Positions 1 to 12,600 of a stretch of DNA of 64,000 bases are shown piece by piece. Within the stretch, counting starts at the first letter, position 1; each line of letters starts with the position of its first letter. This DNA is from Chaetoceros tenuissimus (lineage: Eukaryota > Bacillariophyta > Thalassiosirophyceae > Chaetocerotales > Chaetocerotaceae), in contig BLLK01000069.1 in assembly GCA_021927905.1 (NCBI GenBank), positions 930,001 through 994,000 on the forward strand, in the 5' to 3' direction. The notes beneath the pieces were generated by a model. That model was given only the letters and a program-made list of their open reading frames with translations. It ran no database searches and was not told the origin of the DNA. Made by a program: the position numbers and the translations under genes.

Positions 1-1766
1 TCATAATTCCAGCTATCATAGGTTGCACCGAAAACGCCTCTAAAGCTGTACCTTACAAGATGAACCGACAAGCCAATTTTTGCTGCATTATTCCCACGGT
101 AAGAGATCCAGTAGGAATACAATCGGCCTCCTTTGACTGAAAGCGGAATACTGTTCAACGGATAGCAGAAAAATAAAAATTACAATTTAGTTTCAATGAA
201 TAATCGCAATTGTAATGAAGACCTCACTCAAACTTACTGAATTCCCATTTTGTTTGCTTCTGGAGTATTTGGATTCGACATTAAAAAGTCGGGGCTAATG
301 TTTTTGTCATCAAAAGCGTACAGCATAAAAGTGCCGTCACTTTGACATGTGGGACAATCCAAGGAACTACCTTCAGGTTGCATATGGGCTACTAGGGTAT
401 CAGGGATCCAACCCCAAAACCACTTTGACCCAGCGCCAAAGTCGCTTATATCATATCCATTACCACCACTCATCATATCAAACCCATCAAGAGGATGTTT
501 ATCGAAGTTCCTATTCAACCTCCAATCATATTGCATCATTTGATGGTGCGGGTGGCCAAAATTGTGGCCAACCTTGAATGGGTATATAATTGAAGTGATG
601 AGAAATAATTATCCAAATGTAAGAATAACACTCGTATGATGTTCGGTTGTGATCTTTTTTACATACCTCATGACGAGTGACGGCAAAGCTCAGACCACTA
701 TTTGCATAATATGTCATCCACTGGTTTAAACCATTAACTGTTCCCCACCCACCGCCATTTGCAAGGTTTCCATTATCTGCTTTCCAATAAATTGTTGCCA
801 CTCCATCAAAATGTGTGCCTTGAATATGGCCAGCATTGGCAAGAATGGTTTTGGTTTCTTCATTAACTGTGCCCATACTGGGATTTGACTGTGAGGATTG
901 AAGTAATTTTTTCTGAGCCAGAGTTTCCCATTCAAGAAGGAACCCACTCCAGCTCATTTCGGTATAATGAGTAGTCACATTAACGAGAAGTTCCTAAAAA
1001 ATACAAGTCAAGCAAAATTAATATATTAAATGATGAGACTACAATTAGGCAAGAAGTATTTGCTACAATTTGCTTTCACTGAACTCACCTGAATTAATCC
1101 AATATCCATCATCAGTGCTGGATCACTGGTATCTTGATTTGACCACCTGCGTGCAATAACGTGATGAGATTTTGTATTGTGTATGCGTTACTCCGGTTTA
1201 TTAGTATCGCAATTTTTCTACTTACCACACTGGAAGAACCATGTACTTCAATCTTGTCAGCTTTCTCTTCCCCTCGACGCTGTAACAGGACGAACTTTGA
1301 GATCACGAAAAAGAAATGTAAAGGTATTGTAGTCAATAAATACTTACGTTGTCCACAATGCACCCTGCTTGAATGAATCCAATCCTGCAATCAAATCCCA
1401 AATATTTTTCTGTCTGTCGATTGGATCATCAACACTGGTACTTGCAGAGGTTCCGCTTGCTAGAGTTTCGTAATAGACTCCATCTACATCATCCTTCTCG
1501 TAATATACATCGAAAAGATTACGTGATTTTTTGTCTACAAACTGGTTTTCATACACCATGTCCTCACCGACTGTATGAAAGGCAGTTGATTTGTTGAGGA
1601 ACAATAAACCATTACTTGATGAATACGGGATTTCTTTTCGAGTAGTAATTGAATGGAGACCATTCAAATCTGGATCGGGTACCTCTTCTCCAGACACAAC
1701 TAGATGTAGAAGAGCATAGAATGAAGCAAATGACAAGCCTGCACTACTAAGCTTGATGAATCTCAT
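1..1766 (-). CDS. Secreted gametolysin-like (M11) metallopeptidase, 3' end outside window
   Basis: A secreted zinc metallopeptidase. I read six exons on the minus strand: 1766-1348, 1294-1226, 1146-1089, 993-667, 572-238 and 150-1, all with GT-AG borders and matching phases; the gene runs off the window edge. The start is the ATG at 1766, followed by a hydrophobic signal peptide of about 27 residues. The metzincin zinc motif spans the fourth intron: H290-E-V-G-H294-N-F-G-H298-P-H300, with E291 as general base. A Met-turn (DMMSGG) follows in exon 5, and exon 6 holds a YWISYRG motif that I associate with M11 enzymes. M11 enzymes such as Chlamydomonas gametolysin degrade cell-wall glycoproteins; the substrate here is unknown. 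The next gene upstream is a second M11 gene in the same orientation, so this is a tandem pair. Confidence 0.85.
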
Positions 1767-2408
1767 GGTCAAAGTGATTTTTGTCGGAAGATGATGTTGG
1801 ATACTTTTTTAACTTGTAGAATGAAGTATCTGAAAAGAGAAGGCTTCTACCTCCTTTTGATAGGCTTCTCATTTTCTCATAAATAATCTCGAAGTGACAT
1901 TTGAGTCATGTGAGTTTTTAGAGTTTTCTCTTTTTCCTTCTTGTATCCTCATGTCAAGATCCAAATAAGTATAATTTATAAGTCACAGTCATCTTTTTTC
2001 GTGGTTTTGAGTCTGAAATAGATATTATTTATTATTTTATCCCTCTTCCATAGTTGCTCGAGCTTCGAATGATTAAACCCTTTATAAGCATAGGCAACTC
2101 TTGCTTATTATTTTTGAGTGAAGATTAATTAAGGAAATCATCAGCTAGACTTTGAATTTTGTAGAGGATATCAGATATTTCTCGTAAAAGAGAGCAAGTA
2201 TAAAAGCAATCCTTGTTCCGAAGATGCGAAGGCCGTTAGAAGCTTTTTGATAGACTACTTATTTCATATCACTTCGCAACAAAATTAATAAATATTTCGC
2301 ATCCATGTCATGCTCTTTTAGTGTTGTGCCCTTTAGAGCAAACATTTCTTATGTTCGGGAAAGAAGCGCTGAAAGATGGATACAAATATTGACTTAAGAG
2401 TATATTAA
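1767..2408. other. Intergenic, AT-rich
   Basis: This spacer separates the two tandem M11 genes and should hold the promoter of the first and the terminator of the second. I see no gene, RNA or convincing repeat in it. Confidence 0.6.
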
Positions 2409-2486
2409 CTAAACACTACAGTCAATCAATTCATTTACAAACGAACATGTCTCTCTGCACGTGGTTTTGAAGATATCCTTCTCGCA
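2375..2486 (-). repeat. Source copy of the duplicated M11 tail
   Basis: The last codons and 3' flank of the second M11 gene are repeated with about 10% divergence at 6062-6174 in the same orientation. Confidence 0.8.
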
Positions 2487-5450
2487 ACGTTTAGCTAGTT
2501 TTGATGGTTTCTTCTTCAGCCAATCACAATCAATTTCCTTATCATCTTTACCATCTCTAATGTACATAAACTTGCGAGTCGAGTCTTTGCAATCATAATT
2601 CGCACATTTTTGACAAGCTTCAGGACAATGAGAAGCATTGCTTTCCTTTTGACAGCGACGGTTGAGTTTCTCTGGTTTAGCTTTGATCCATTCACAGTCA
2701 CGAACATTGATCTTTCCATTTTTTCTTATTTTCTTGAATGTGGATAGTGAGTCTACACACTGTTGATCGTCATCAAGAGCTGATGGTGATTCGGTCGGTG
2801 CAGGAATTGGTGCAGAAGTTGGACTCGTATTCTTCGCATACCCATACTTCAAAGTACCAATGAATGTGCCGACATCAGTACGCGCTGCACCAATTGTTGT
2901 GATACTACTCGCTCTTCTTGTTGTTGCAGATGACATTGACATATCAGAATTTGATACCGGATTATTGTTTGTTTCATAGGGAATTTTGTAGTCTTGGGTT
3001 GATCCAGTTACATCAACATAAAACGCTCTAGTACCTCCTGACGATGTGCTAACACGACTTGTAAAAGGTATGGAAGTAATGTATGATCGACCAGAGACAT
3101 TCGAAGCAGCTATCGAACCACTATACACTTGCACCCAGTTGCTTAAATCATTTTCACCAGTATTTGTTCCTTCTCTTGTATATACCTTCACAGTGTACGT
3201 TCCACTGCGCCATACAAACACGTCACTGATCTCATGAAAGTACACATCCTTCGTAACTGTCACATCAAACGAAATACCATAGATTCCTGAACTCGTACTC
3301 GCATTGCTCCATGACGCAACGATACTTTTGCAGTGATCCGACGTGTTCAAACAGTCGTCACATGTATCACAATACTCTGCCGCGTCACATAATCCATTAC
3401 CACAGCAGTCGTCCTGACTAATAATCTTACAAACGCTATTCACGCACTGCTCTGATAGACAATTATAATTTTGCAAGTCAGTCGTACATTCATTATTATT
3501 TGAACATGCGGCATCTGCAAACTTGATTGTTGTTGTGACATATTGTACATTGCCATTTGAAGCTTCTGCCGAAGTGGATATAGATAGAGTCTTGTCAAGA
3601 AAGTAGTTTACTGAAGTCCAAGTTTGTCCTGGAGTAATCTCTGCCAACTTCCAACTCTGCCCTCCAGCTGCTCCCTGAGTGATGATCACTTTGTTTACAG
3701 CCTCGGATGTATCTTCGTTTAATCCTTCCGCCTTGTTGTACATCACAAATAGCGAATCTACTGACGAGTCAGAGTTTTTGATTTCAACCACAAGTGTATC
3801 TGATTGATTAGAGATGGCATAATCGTTTACACCAATCAAGCGTCCACTGAATTCATCTCCAAAGTGTGGATTGATTGTAGCGACACGGTTGTTATACCAA
3901 CCTTTGTTTGTATCAGTGGAAGGTAATTATGCATGATAGAAAGGGTTGGGTAAGATGCTATTATTTCTACATGGACAAAAATTAGAAGAAAGAAATTTTC
4001 AAAGTTGTACGTACCTAGCTCAACGCTCTTTGCTCCGTTGAAACAGATGGCGCGGTCTACCCCTGTTGTATAGCCCATGTTACAAGAAGTGCTATAAATA
4101 TGGAATTGTATTGGGTGAAATACATTGCAATTTGTGTTGGACATGGAATGAAAGAAAAATACTCACTCGGCATACTCGTTATTACCCTCCCCACTATGTG
4201 ATAAGTCAAGGTTGTGCCCCGTTTCATGAATTAACTAAGCAATAAATAGAGTGAGGAAGCGATTTAAAAAAAATAGAGAGAAAAGTATTGTCTTTTCAAA
4301 CATACCGTGTTTACATCGAGAATCCAATCGTCGTTGTACCATCCATCTTCTCCAGGCTTTGATGCAAACGCTACCCATGTAGTGGAACCATCACTATATG
4401 TTCCAGGAGGCTAGTACAAAAAAACTGTATCAGTACTTCAAAACCATGAAAAACAAATAAAATGTCCTTTTTCTTCCTTTCTAAACTTACCACAACATAC
4501 ATCTTGTGATCAATCTGATCCATATTGGTTCCAAACTGTGATTTGATTGCATTACTGATGTCTATCGGCTGGTCATCGACCGAGTTTAACACATTGTTCA
4601 ATACAACTTCAACAACACCACTTGCTTTATAGGAAAAATTTGTAAAAGTTCCTGCCTCAAAGTTCAACTGATTGTTCGAGCATGCGCTAAACTGAGAACT
4701 CAACGTTATCATATTAGAAGCAGTACTAAACACATTCTCACTGATGGTGACAGAAGTGCTTGATGGTGGGGTTGCATCCACAGTTGCACGAAACACTACA
4801 ACACTCTTTGTACCAAACTGATTCACTGCAAGCTTCCTACCTCTCTGCACAGAACCATCCACATTGGATGGTCGACGCCATTGCACATGAGGACTATAAC
4901 ACATCTGATCCTGTCTTGTCAATGCAGTTGCTCTTCTTCCTCGCACACCTCCTCCAACATTGGAAACATCCGAGTCCGAGTCCGGTTCTACAACTTGTGA
5001 GTAAAACATTGATCCTGAGAAGCTGCTTGCACTCCCCTCTTCGTCTTCTTCGTGTGAACTACTTGGTAGCTTCAGAGTAGATCTATGCACCAATGGATTC
5101 GTCACCACAAGCTCTGTATGTCCTGTTGCTTGTGCTGAAGCATAAGCTTCCTCGAATGTCTCATCTACATCCGGCATACTCAGGGTGATGCCGGGAGTAT
5201 CTCCAGAGGGAGTGTACTCTGGGGCTACAACACATACAAATGATTCCACGCCATAGACTCCATCTTTGATATCAGAAGTCTTTTGTATCATTTTGTGCAA
5301 CTTGATGACTTTTTCACATACAATCTCATCATTGATTGTTTTGGTGAATGGTTTGGAAGCATCAATAACGATAGGTTTTGCCTGGACTAGATGGACAGGT
5401 GCGAAACAACATGCAAGCAGCAGATTGATGCTGAGGTTGCTGAATCTCAT
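2409..5450 (-). CDS. Secreted gametolysin-like (M11) metallopeptidase with Cys-rich C-terminal repeats
   Basis: Five exons on the minus strand (5450-4491, 4410-4306, 4234-4167, 4091-4015, 3901-2409) give about 900 aa in one continuous frame. A signal peptide of about 24 residues is followed by a propeptide-like region. The zinc motif H358-E-T-G-H362-N-L-D-L-S-H368 is followed by a Met-turn (CNMGY) and by FNGAKSVELGWY, which resembles the same stretch in gametolysins. Position 8 of the zinc motif is Asp, where metzincins normally have Gly. After the peptidase comes a Cys-rich segment, a beta-rich domain, and at the C-terminus two related Cys repeats with a DC(E/D)W core (roughly residues 800-900), common in secreted diatom proteins but of unknown function. 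It is probably exported to the wall or medium. Confidence 0.88.
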
Positions 5451-6268
5451 CGGTTGATATTTTTTGCCTGAAGAGAAAAGTCACGTAGAATGCACCACTT
5501 ATTATTTAAGAGACTTCAAAGTGGAAGCTGCAGGCAGCAAGAGTCACAGCTTTTTGAAGACGGAAGGCAACAATCTGCATCATTTCGCTGGTTCTCCACC
5601 ACTCAATTCAAGTCGTGCGCGCTTTTCACTTTTTCCATCCTGTCACATTTCAAATAACAATGATTTAGACAAAACTTGAAGCTTTTTTGTCGTATTACTT
5701 ATGTGGGCAATCAAAGTTTCTCCTAATACTTCATTACATTTTGCTTCATCCATCTTCGATCTTCGATACTTACATCAAAAATACAGTTGCTGCAAAGAAA
5801 CAAATGATATTGAAATATGCGTACGCCTTTTTCCGCTTCATCCACTGATGTTGAACATTCCAAATTCAAAATCTCAATATATTCCACATGCGACATTACA
5901 TGAGGACATATGACCCTGTCAATTTTTAAATAGATATTTGCATCTTTGCAATAATGTGCAGTGGATCCAATACAAATAGTAAAGTCTAAAAAACCAAATT
6001 CCTTCATCACTGCTCTCAATAATATCGAGATTAGTAAACAAAATCTTACTAGCTCTACGGTAAGATATGAACACAAACATTGACTTAAAAGTATATTAAG
6101 TAAATACTACAGTCAATCAATTTATTTACAAACGAACATGTCTCTCTACACGTTGTTTTGAAGATATCCTTCTCAATGCAACAAAGGCACAGAATTCGAA
6201 GCTTTTGTCCCAAACAAAGACAAGATTAAAATCGCGTTGGAAACAATCATCTTAACCTGAACTAAGAT
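5451..6268. other. Intergenic, upstream of M11 gene 2
   Basis: It contains the presumed promoter of the M11 gene at 5450 and the M11 relic at 6062-6174. I see no intact gene. Confidence 0.6.
6062..6174 (-). pseudogene. Relic of an M11 metallopeptidase 3' end
   Basis: This stretch matches the C-terminal codons and 3' flank of the M11 gene ending at 2409, same orientation, with scattered substitutions. The stop codon is altered. Similarity ends sharply near 6174, where the intact gene would continue into the Cys repeats. It is best explained as the remains of a third tandem M11 copy. Confidence 0.75.
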
Positions 6269-7790
6269 CTATCTATCATGTACTGGGGGCATGGTCTGCC
6301 AGTCATCTTTTTCATCTTCAAATGCTGTAAAGTCTTCATCTCGATCAAGAAACTCAGTCTTATCCACGCTGCTATTTGTCATGATGGAAGCACTGGTAGA
6401 AACTGTATTGCCATCGCTGTTATCATGTTGCATACTTTTTGGAAGGTAACGTGATCTACATAGACCCGATGCACATCCTTGACAGTGGTGAACATATCCA
6501 GACGGAGCGTTCAACTTAATGCGATTTGTACTTTCTTCTTCGGCTTGTTCATTGTCCTGTACTTCACTAGCTGCACTCTCGTTATCATCATTTCTTTCCT
6601 CGTACGAATAAGATGAACCACCACCAAAGCTTGTGGTCTTTCCACCAGCCTTCCTTGAACCACCATTTAGCAAGGCATTACCAGCTGCATTCTCATTTCT
6701 CATCTGATCATGATCTGAATATGGAATCTCAGTTTCTTCCTCTTCAGCAATCGGTTGCCTTGGTACACGATGCATTCTTCCTGGTCCTCCTCCAGTGATT
6801 CCTCCTTTGTTCTTCGATGTCTTTTTCACAACCTCCAGTCTAAATGGTTTCACAAATACGGTTTCACCCTTTGATTTACATTCATAGCATTCTTGTCCAA
6901 TGGTATTGATTGCTCTTGATGATCCCCACTTGCCATTGCATTTGTAGCACTTGAAAAGACCGTATCCTTTTTCAGAGTGCTTAGGAACTATGACGTAAAC
7001 AGAGATTAGACTTCAATAATTTACCTTTCATTGAAAAAAAAATTACATGCGACTTACCCGGATAGAGCCTCTTGCATCTTCCTCTTGATGCCTTCTTGCA
7101 TTGTGGACATTTTACAATCGGCTTGAAAGTTGGAACTTTTTTAAAGAATACAAACTTCCCTCTACCTCTTTTCGGACATTCAGGGCAATTGAACTGTCTA
7201 CGTTCCATTCTCTGCTTAGTTGATTCACCTCCTGAACTCTGATTATGTTGTGCAAGAAGATCTGCAGTCAAAGAAGGAAGTTCATTTTCTTCGTCTGTAT
7301 TAATGTTCACGCTTCCCATGCTTTCACTGAGCATACTTACGCTTTCGTCCTCATCACCCTCACCAAGTAAAGCCTTTTTTGCATCTACACAAGCCTTGCA
7401 CTTGTTAAAGTCAGGACCTTTAGCCCATTGATTATTTGAAAATTCAGTTCGCTGCTTGAATTCTCCACATGCTGCACATCCTCTCGCCGCCTTATTTTTG
7501 TTGCGATATCCTTTACCTGAATGCTTTCTCGGGTTCTCAAAATAAGTCTTGAGTTCATCAATATCTTTGTAGGCATTACTTCTCCACAGTTCATTTGTCC
7601 CAGCTGTTGGATGATTCATGAAGCTCATGATGGATCTTGTGGTGTAGTAGATGTTGAGGAGACAAGGAGGCATGTCATGCTTTGGACTGATTTCTTTGAA
7701 AAAGAGGGTTGCCGATGTTTCTTCTCTGCGCTCTTCATATCCCAAAGATTTGGCAAGCTCGATAATCTCTTCTGGTTGCGGATAGCTCAT
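6269..7790 (-). CDS. Zinc protein with Stc1-like and 3CxxC (ZAR1-type) domains
   Basis: Two exons (7790-7058, 6987-6269) encode about 483 aa. I chose the ATG at 7790, after which the conserved frame begins. In order there is a poorly conserved N-terminal region, a Cys cluster (CAACGEFKQRTEF...CKAC) resembling Stc1-type or plant/fungal zinc domains, an acidic linker, and further CxxC pairs (CPEC, CPQC). Exon 2 begins with a segment GYGLFKCYKCNGKWGSS and later C-x2-C pairs, which fits the 3CxxC zinc ribbon of ZAR1, an oocyte RNA-binding translational regulator. A final HHCQGCASGLC box precedes a Ser/Asp-rich tail. An RNA-binding regulatory role is inferred from ZAR1 only. Confidence 0.65.
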
Positions 7791-8745
7791 TGTCTTAAGT
7801 GTGCAATGATGAATCCAAAGTAGTGATATCTGATAACTCAATCAAAAAGATATGGTTCGGATATCCAAAAGATAAGAGATCGGAGTGTTCTTGATTTTTG
7901 AGCGAACGTGGAACGTGGAACTTCTCCAATCTTCTCACAATACTAGAACAACTACGTACAGTATTTGTATCCTCTTTCCTTTCCTTCTCTTCCCCCCCCC
8001 CCCCTCCCAAACAATGAAAAAGCACTTTCAACTTCTAAATCGGAAAATATGTTCTGTAATTTTTTTCACCTTCAAGAAAACCTTATCTTTCAGTAAAAAG
8101 TATCTTAGGCAAATCGTTAAAACATTTATTATATTAATATTGCCCAAGACAAGTCCAATATTTCTGTGGCTACGAGCAGCTGGAGAAAAAAAATACAGAA
8201 AATGCGCAAAATTGTAAGTGGGTCGAAATCGGTGATCGGATTGTACATGTACAAAGCGCTCAAAGTAGTCTAGCCGGTAACAAAATAGCCTATGAAACAT
8301 GCAGTACGAAGTTGTAGAATATAAAGTAACAGCGTCTGAAAGTACATTTTGCATCAACTGAGATTAGAGCAAATGTGATATATGAATATGGTATCCTTGT
8401 TGATATATGAATATACTGAAATGAAACTATGTAGATTCTTGTTACATTAACCTGGAGGTGTGATTGTTTGTCTTTTCTTTCCATGAATTTCATCTTTCCT
8501 CTATCACAATCAAATTGTCGGACTCTATCATTGTATCTACCATTTGGATTGAGTTTTTATAATGTTGCCAGTCTCATCAACAATCATGTAATATGATGAA
8601 AAAGATATAAGTTATAGCAATACAAATATCTTGCAAATCGCATTGGCAAAGATCTACTAATCATGTGATTCATACTGCCGACAGGAACAACAATACTGTC
8701 CTCCTTTTCCTTCACAAACATTCCATATATTCATTTCATTTCACT
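7791..8745. other. Intergenic with a poly-C tract
   Basis: No gene is supported here. The one feature is a run of 13 C residues at about 7992-8004 (mononucleotide repeat) inside a pyrimidine-rich stretch. Short open frames on both strands are AT-rich and show no domain. Confidence 0.6.
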
Positions 8746-9120
8746 CTATTGAAACTCTTGATTACACTTTAGAAATACTGTCAACATGTCATAAAATGAA
8801 CTAACAGATACTCTCAACATTTTTGCTTCTGTAGATTGAACATTCCTATCATGAATATAAACCAAAGTGTCAGCTGTTGAACAAGCAAGCATTAAACCAG
8901 CCATTTCATTACTCCAATTTCATGCATGATTCATATCCATAGCTAGCGACAATAGAACTTACACAATCAATTTCGTATCTTGTGTCGACAAAGTCTTGAT
9001 TACCCTATCTCCAATTTCATCATCAACTTGTAGAACTTCTAAAGCATTCATTGCATCATTTGCCGATGGAAAGTTTATTTCAATGGCACATTTGTACTCG
9101 TATTGTTTCTCGGATGACAT
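8746..9120 (-). CDS. PCC1: Pcc1/LAGE3-like subunit of the KEOPS/EKC complex
   Basis: Two exons (9120-8963 and 8845-8746) joined by a 117-bp GT-AG intron give 85 aa. The KEOPS complex makes t6A37 in tRNAs that read ANN codons; Pcc1 is its small dimerising subunit. Exon 1 has the beta-strand pattern YKCAIEINFPSANDAMNAL of Pcc1. Exon 2 carries the family signature EAKMLRVSVSSFYDM, close to the human LAGE3 and yeast Pcc1 C-termini. Without splicing the protein would stop before this helix. The ATG at 9250 would add about 44 residues; I prefer 9120 because homology begins there. It is divergently placed from the Prp16 gene with about 490 bp between them. Confidence 0.82.
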
Positions 9121-9609
9121 TTTTGTTTCGTGTTTTTTTACGATTTTGAACTGTAGCTTATCTTCACCTGTGATCTTCTTGCGTTTTATTTGCTGGGTGC
9201 TAAAGACATGCGATTCTATTTTGTTTAGATGGTGTTGCACAAGTAGTTCCATTCAAATGCATGAATTCATGTTGCATCAAAAAGATCAATAATTTTTTGA
9301 CTGGCTTGAAAAGATCTTCTCCTCCTCCTCCGATCCTCCTCCTCCTCTCTGCATGTTTTATTTGGCATGACGCAGATCTATTCATCTATTATGTAGCAAG
9401 CTATTGTCAATTACGGATAAGTACGTACATGCTATTTCAAGCAGCAAGCAGCAACAAGCACCTACTAAAACCAACTCCATTTTTTGGTCCATTTGTATTC
9501 ATAATTGTACAAATACATTGTACATTGAATACATCTTGAATCTTTGAATCTCATCATAGTTTACACTGGAAAAGTATAGAGTCAAAGCATCAAACTAATA
9601 TATAAAAAA
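9121..9609. other. Divergent promoter region, Pcc1 / Prp16
   Basis: This region must hold the start regions of both flanking genes. It contains a CTC/CCT-rich microsatellite at about 9316-9351. I see no other gene. Confidence 0.5.
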
Positions 9610-12600
9610 ATGAGTGAAAAGAAGGGACAATTCAGCTCCTCTTCATCACGTCTCACATCTCTTCTTCCCACCAATCTTCAAGGTGGTCTACAGGGTGGAC
9701 TTCAAAAAGGCGGTCTTCAAGGCGGTCTCAACTCTTCTTCTAAACCTACTGATAATAATGATATGATGCCACCACCGCCACAAAGGTCGAAATTGGGTCT
9801 AGACAGAAATTATAGATCGAGAATGGATGAAACGCCAAGTCATGGTGGAGGTGTGAATCGTGAAGCACAGTTGAAAATCCGACAAAAGGAACGGGAAAGA
9901 GAACGAAGACGACACAGATATGATAGTGACAGTAGTGAAGAATATAAAAAGAAGAAATCAAAGAAGAAGAAACGGTATAGGTCGAGATCAAGGTCGAGGT
10001 CGAGGAGTAAAAGTCCTTCACCTAGACGACGGGATCGAGATCGAAGTGATGATCGACGTTCTGAGAAACGAGGAAGAGATAGAGATCGTGAATCATATTC
10101 TTCATCGCAACGTAGAGATCGATCATCGAGAAGGGACTATGATCGTGATAGGCGTTATGATTCATCGTCTCGTTCGTCTTCGTCTAGGTATAGAGATGAT
10201 CGATATGTTACTCCTTCTACTCATGCATCTACATCGACACGTAGAGATCAGTCTGAATATTCGAGAAGGAGACAGGATATTGCATATGCTCAAACGCCAA
10301 TGATGGATTCTAGATCAAATGACCGAAATAGATCATATTCAAATCATCATCGCAATCGGGATACAAACAGTAATGCATGGGAGAATGAGACACCATTGTA
10401 TAATCGTAAAAGTGATGCGGATGATATTGCTCAACGAGCTGTGACTTCTGTAAGAGCATTTCCAGGTGGTGGTGGAGCGACTGCGACGCCCATGATTCGT
10501 TCTCAAAATTCACGAAAACCAGATATTGTTCCAGAACAAGATGATGAAGAATTTGATCGAGAATTTTATTTAGCAGATGATGAAGAATTTGTACAAGATG
10601 GAAATGATAATATGGGGAGATTTTTATATGAGTCAGCCAAAACTAAAGCACGAGAAAAGGAAATGCAGCAACAGCGAGAGAAAAATGTCAACCCTTTGAG
10701 AAATGCAAAGAGGAATGCGTTGATGGATGATCAGGAAGCTTGGGAGAATTCTAGATTGCTTAGTAGTGGAGCAGCTGTGAGAGGGAACGTAGACTTGGAT
10801 TTTGGTAGTGAAGAGGATACAAGAGTCACACTTCTTGTACATCAAGTGAAGCCACCATTCCTAGGTAAAGGGGCAAGTGCCTTTAGTCGAATTCGAAATG
10901 CAGTTCCAACTGTAAAGGATAATACAAGTGATTTTGCAAAAATGGCGAGAGAAGGTAGTGTGACATTGGCAAGATTAAGGGAAAAGAAAGAAAAAAATAC
11001 AATGCGAGACAAATTTTGGCAAATTGGTGGTTCCAGAATGGGATCGGCCATGGGAGTCAAGGAAAAAGAGACAGAAGATGGAGATAAATCCAAGAATGTT
11101 GTACAAGGGGAAACTAAAAAGTCTGATGCAGCTCAAGAGGAAAATGCAGATGGTGAAATTGATTACAAAAAGTCAAGTGGTTTTGCTTCTCACATGAATA
11201 AAGATGGGGAAAAGTCAGAAGCTGTATCCGAGTTCGCAAAGAAGAAGAGTATCCGTCAGCAGAGAGAATATCTTCCTGCTTTCACTGTTAGAGATGATCT
11301 ATTAAATGTTGTACGGGAAAATAATGTTATTGTCGTTGTAGGAGAAACGGGAAGTGGTAAAACTACTCAGTTAACGCAATATCTCATGGAAGAAGGATAC
11401 TGTGAATACGGTATGGTCGGATGTAAGTTTATATGGGTTTATTCCTCACAAACATTACCCAACTGAAGCAGACCATCATTCATTAAACATTTTCATTTTT
11501 TCAAAAATAGGTACTCAGCCAAGAAGGGTTGCAGCTATGTCTGTAGCTAAACGTGTGAGTGAAGAAGTTTCCGCAGGAGTGAAGGAGAAAGGTATTCCAT
11601 TAGGAGAAAAGGATAAACTTGGTGGTACTGTTGGTTATGCTATTCGTTTTGAAGATATGACCTCTGAGCATACTCTAATTAAATACATGACTGATGGTGT
11701 TTTGTTAAGAGAGTCCATTCGCGATCCAGACCTGAACATGTACTCGTGTATTGTTCTAGATGAATGTCACGAAAGATCTTTAAATACAGATGTGATCCTG
11801 GGTGTATTACGAAAAGTAGTTGCGAGAAGATCGGACCTGAAATTAATTGTAACAAGTGCGACAGTGAATGCTGATCTTTTCAGTGAATTTTTTGGTGGCG
11901 TCCCTGTTTTCAGGTAAGTTTGTATCTCAAACAGTAACCCCTTTCTTGTGTATGTTGAATGTTCTCAATTGTTGTTTTTCTGCTAAAGAATTCCTGGTAG
12001 GACATTTCCAGTAGAGACTTATTTTTCCAAGTCCGTTCAAGAGGACTATGTCATGGCTGCAGTAAAGCAAACAATTCAGATTCATTTCAATAGCCCTGCA
12101 GGAGATATACTTATTTTTATGACAGGACAGGAAGATATCGTAGGTACCTGTACAGTGTTGGCTGAGAAAATGGAACAACTAAGTGAAGAGGATTCTCCTC
12201 CTCTCATGATTTTACCCATGTACTCGCAACTTCCAGCTGATCTCCAAGCAAAGATTTTTGAGGCAGCTCCAAAGGGTGTAAGAAAGTGCATTGTATCAAC
12301 AAACGTTGCAGAAACAAGTTTGACTGTGGATGGTATTAAATACGGTACGTAAAAATTGTTCAAAAGCGATTAGCAGATTATTACGCATCCGCTCATTCCT
12401 TTTATCCAAATAGTGATTGATGCTGGTTTCTGTAAACTCAAAGTTTACAACCCAAAGATTGGTATGGATGCATTGAATGTCACTCCTATTTCTCAGGCCA
12501 ATGCTAAACAGAGAAGTGGTAGAGCTGGGCGTACTGGTCCCGGCTACTGTTTTAGGCTCTACACTGAACGTCAATTTAGTGATGAGCTTATGTACAGTAC

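Noticed and set aside
8028-8493. Overlapping minus-strand frames in the spacer after the 3CxxC gene
   Set aside because: AT-rich, no domain, no splice pattern; likely chance.
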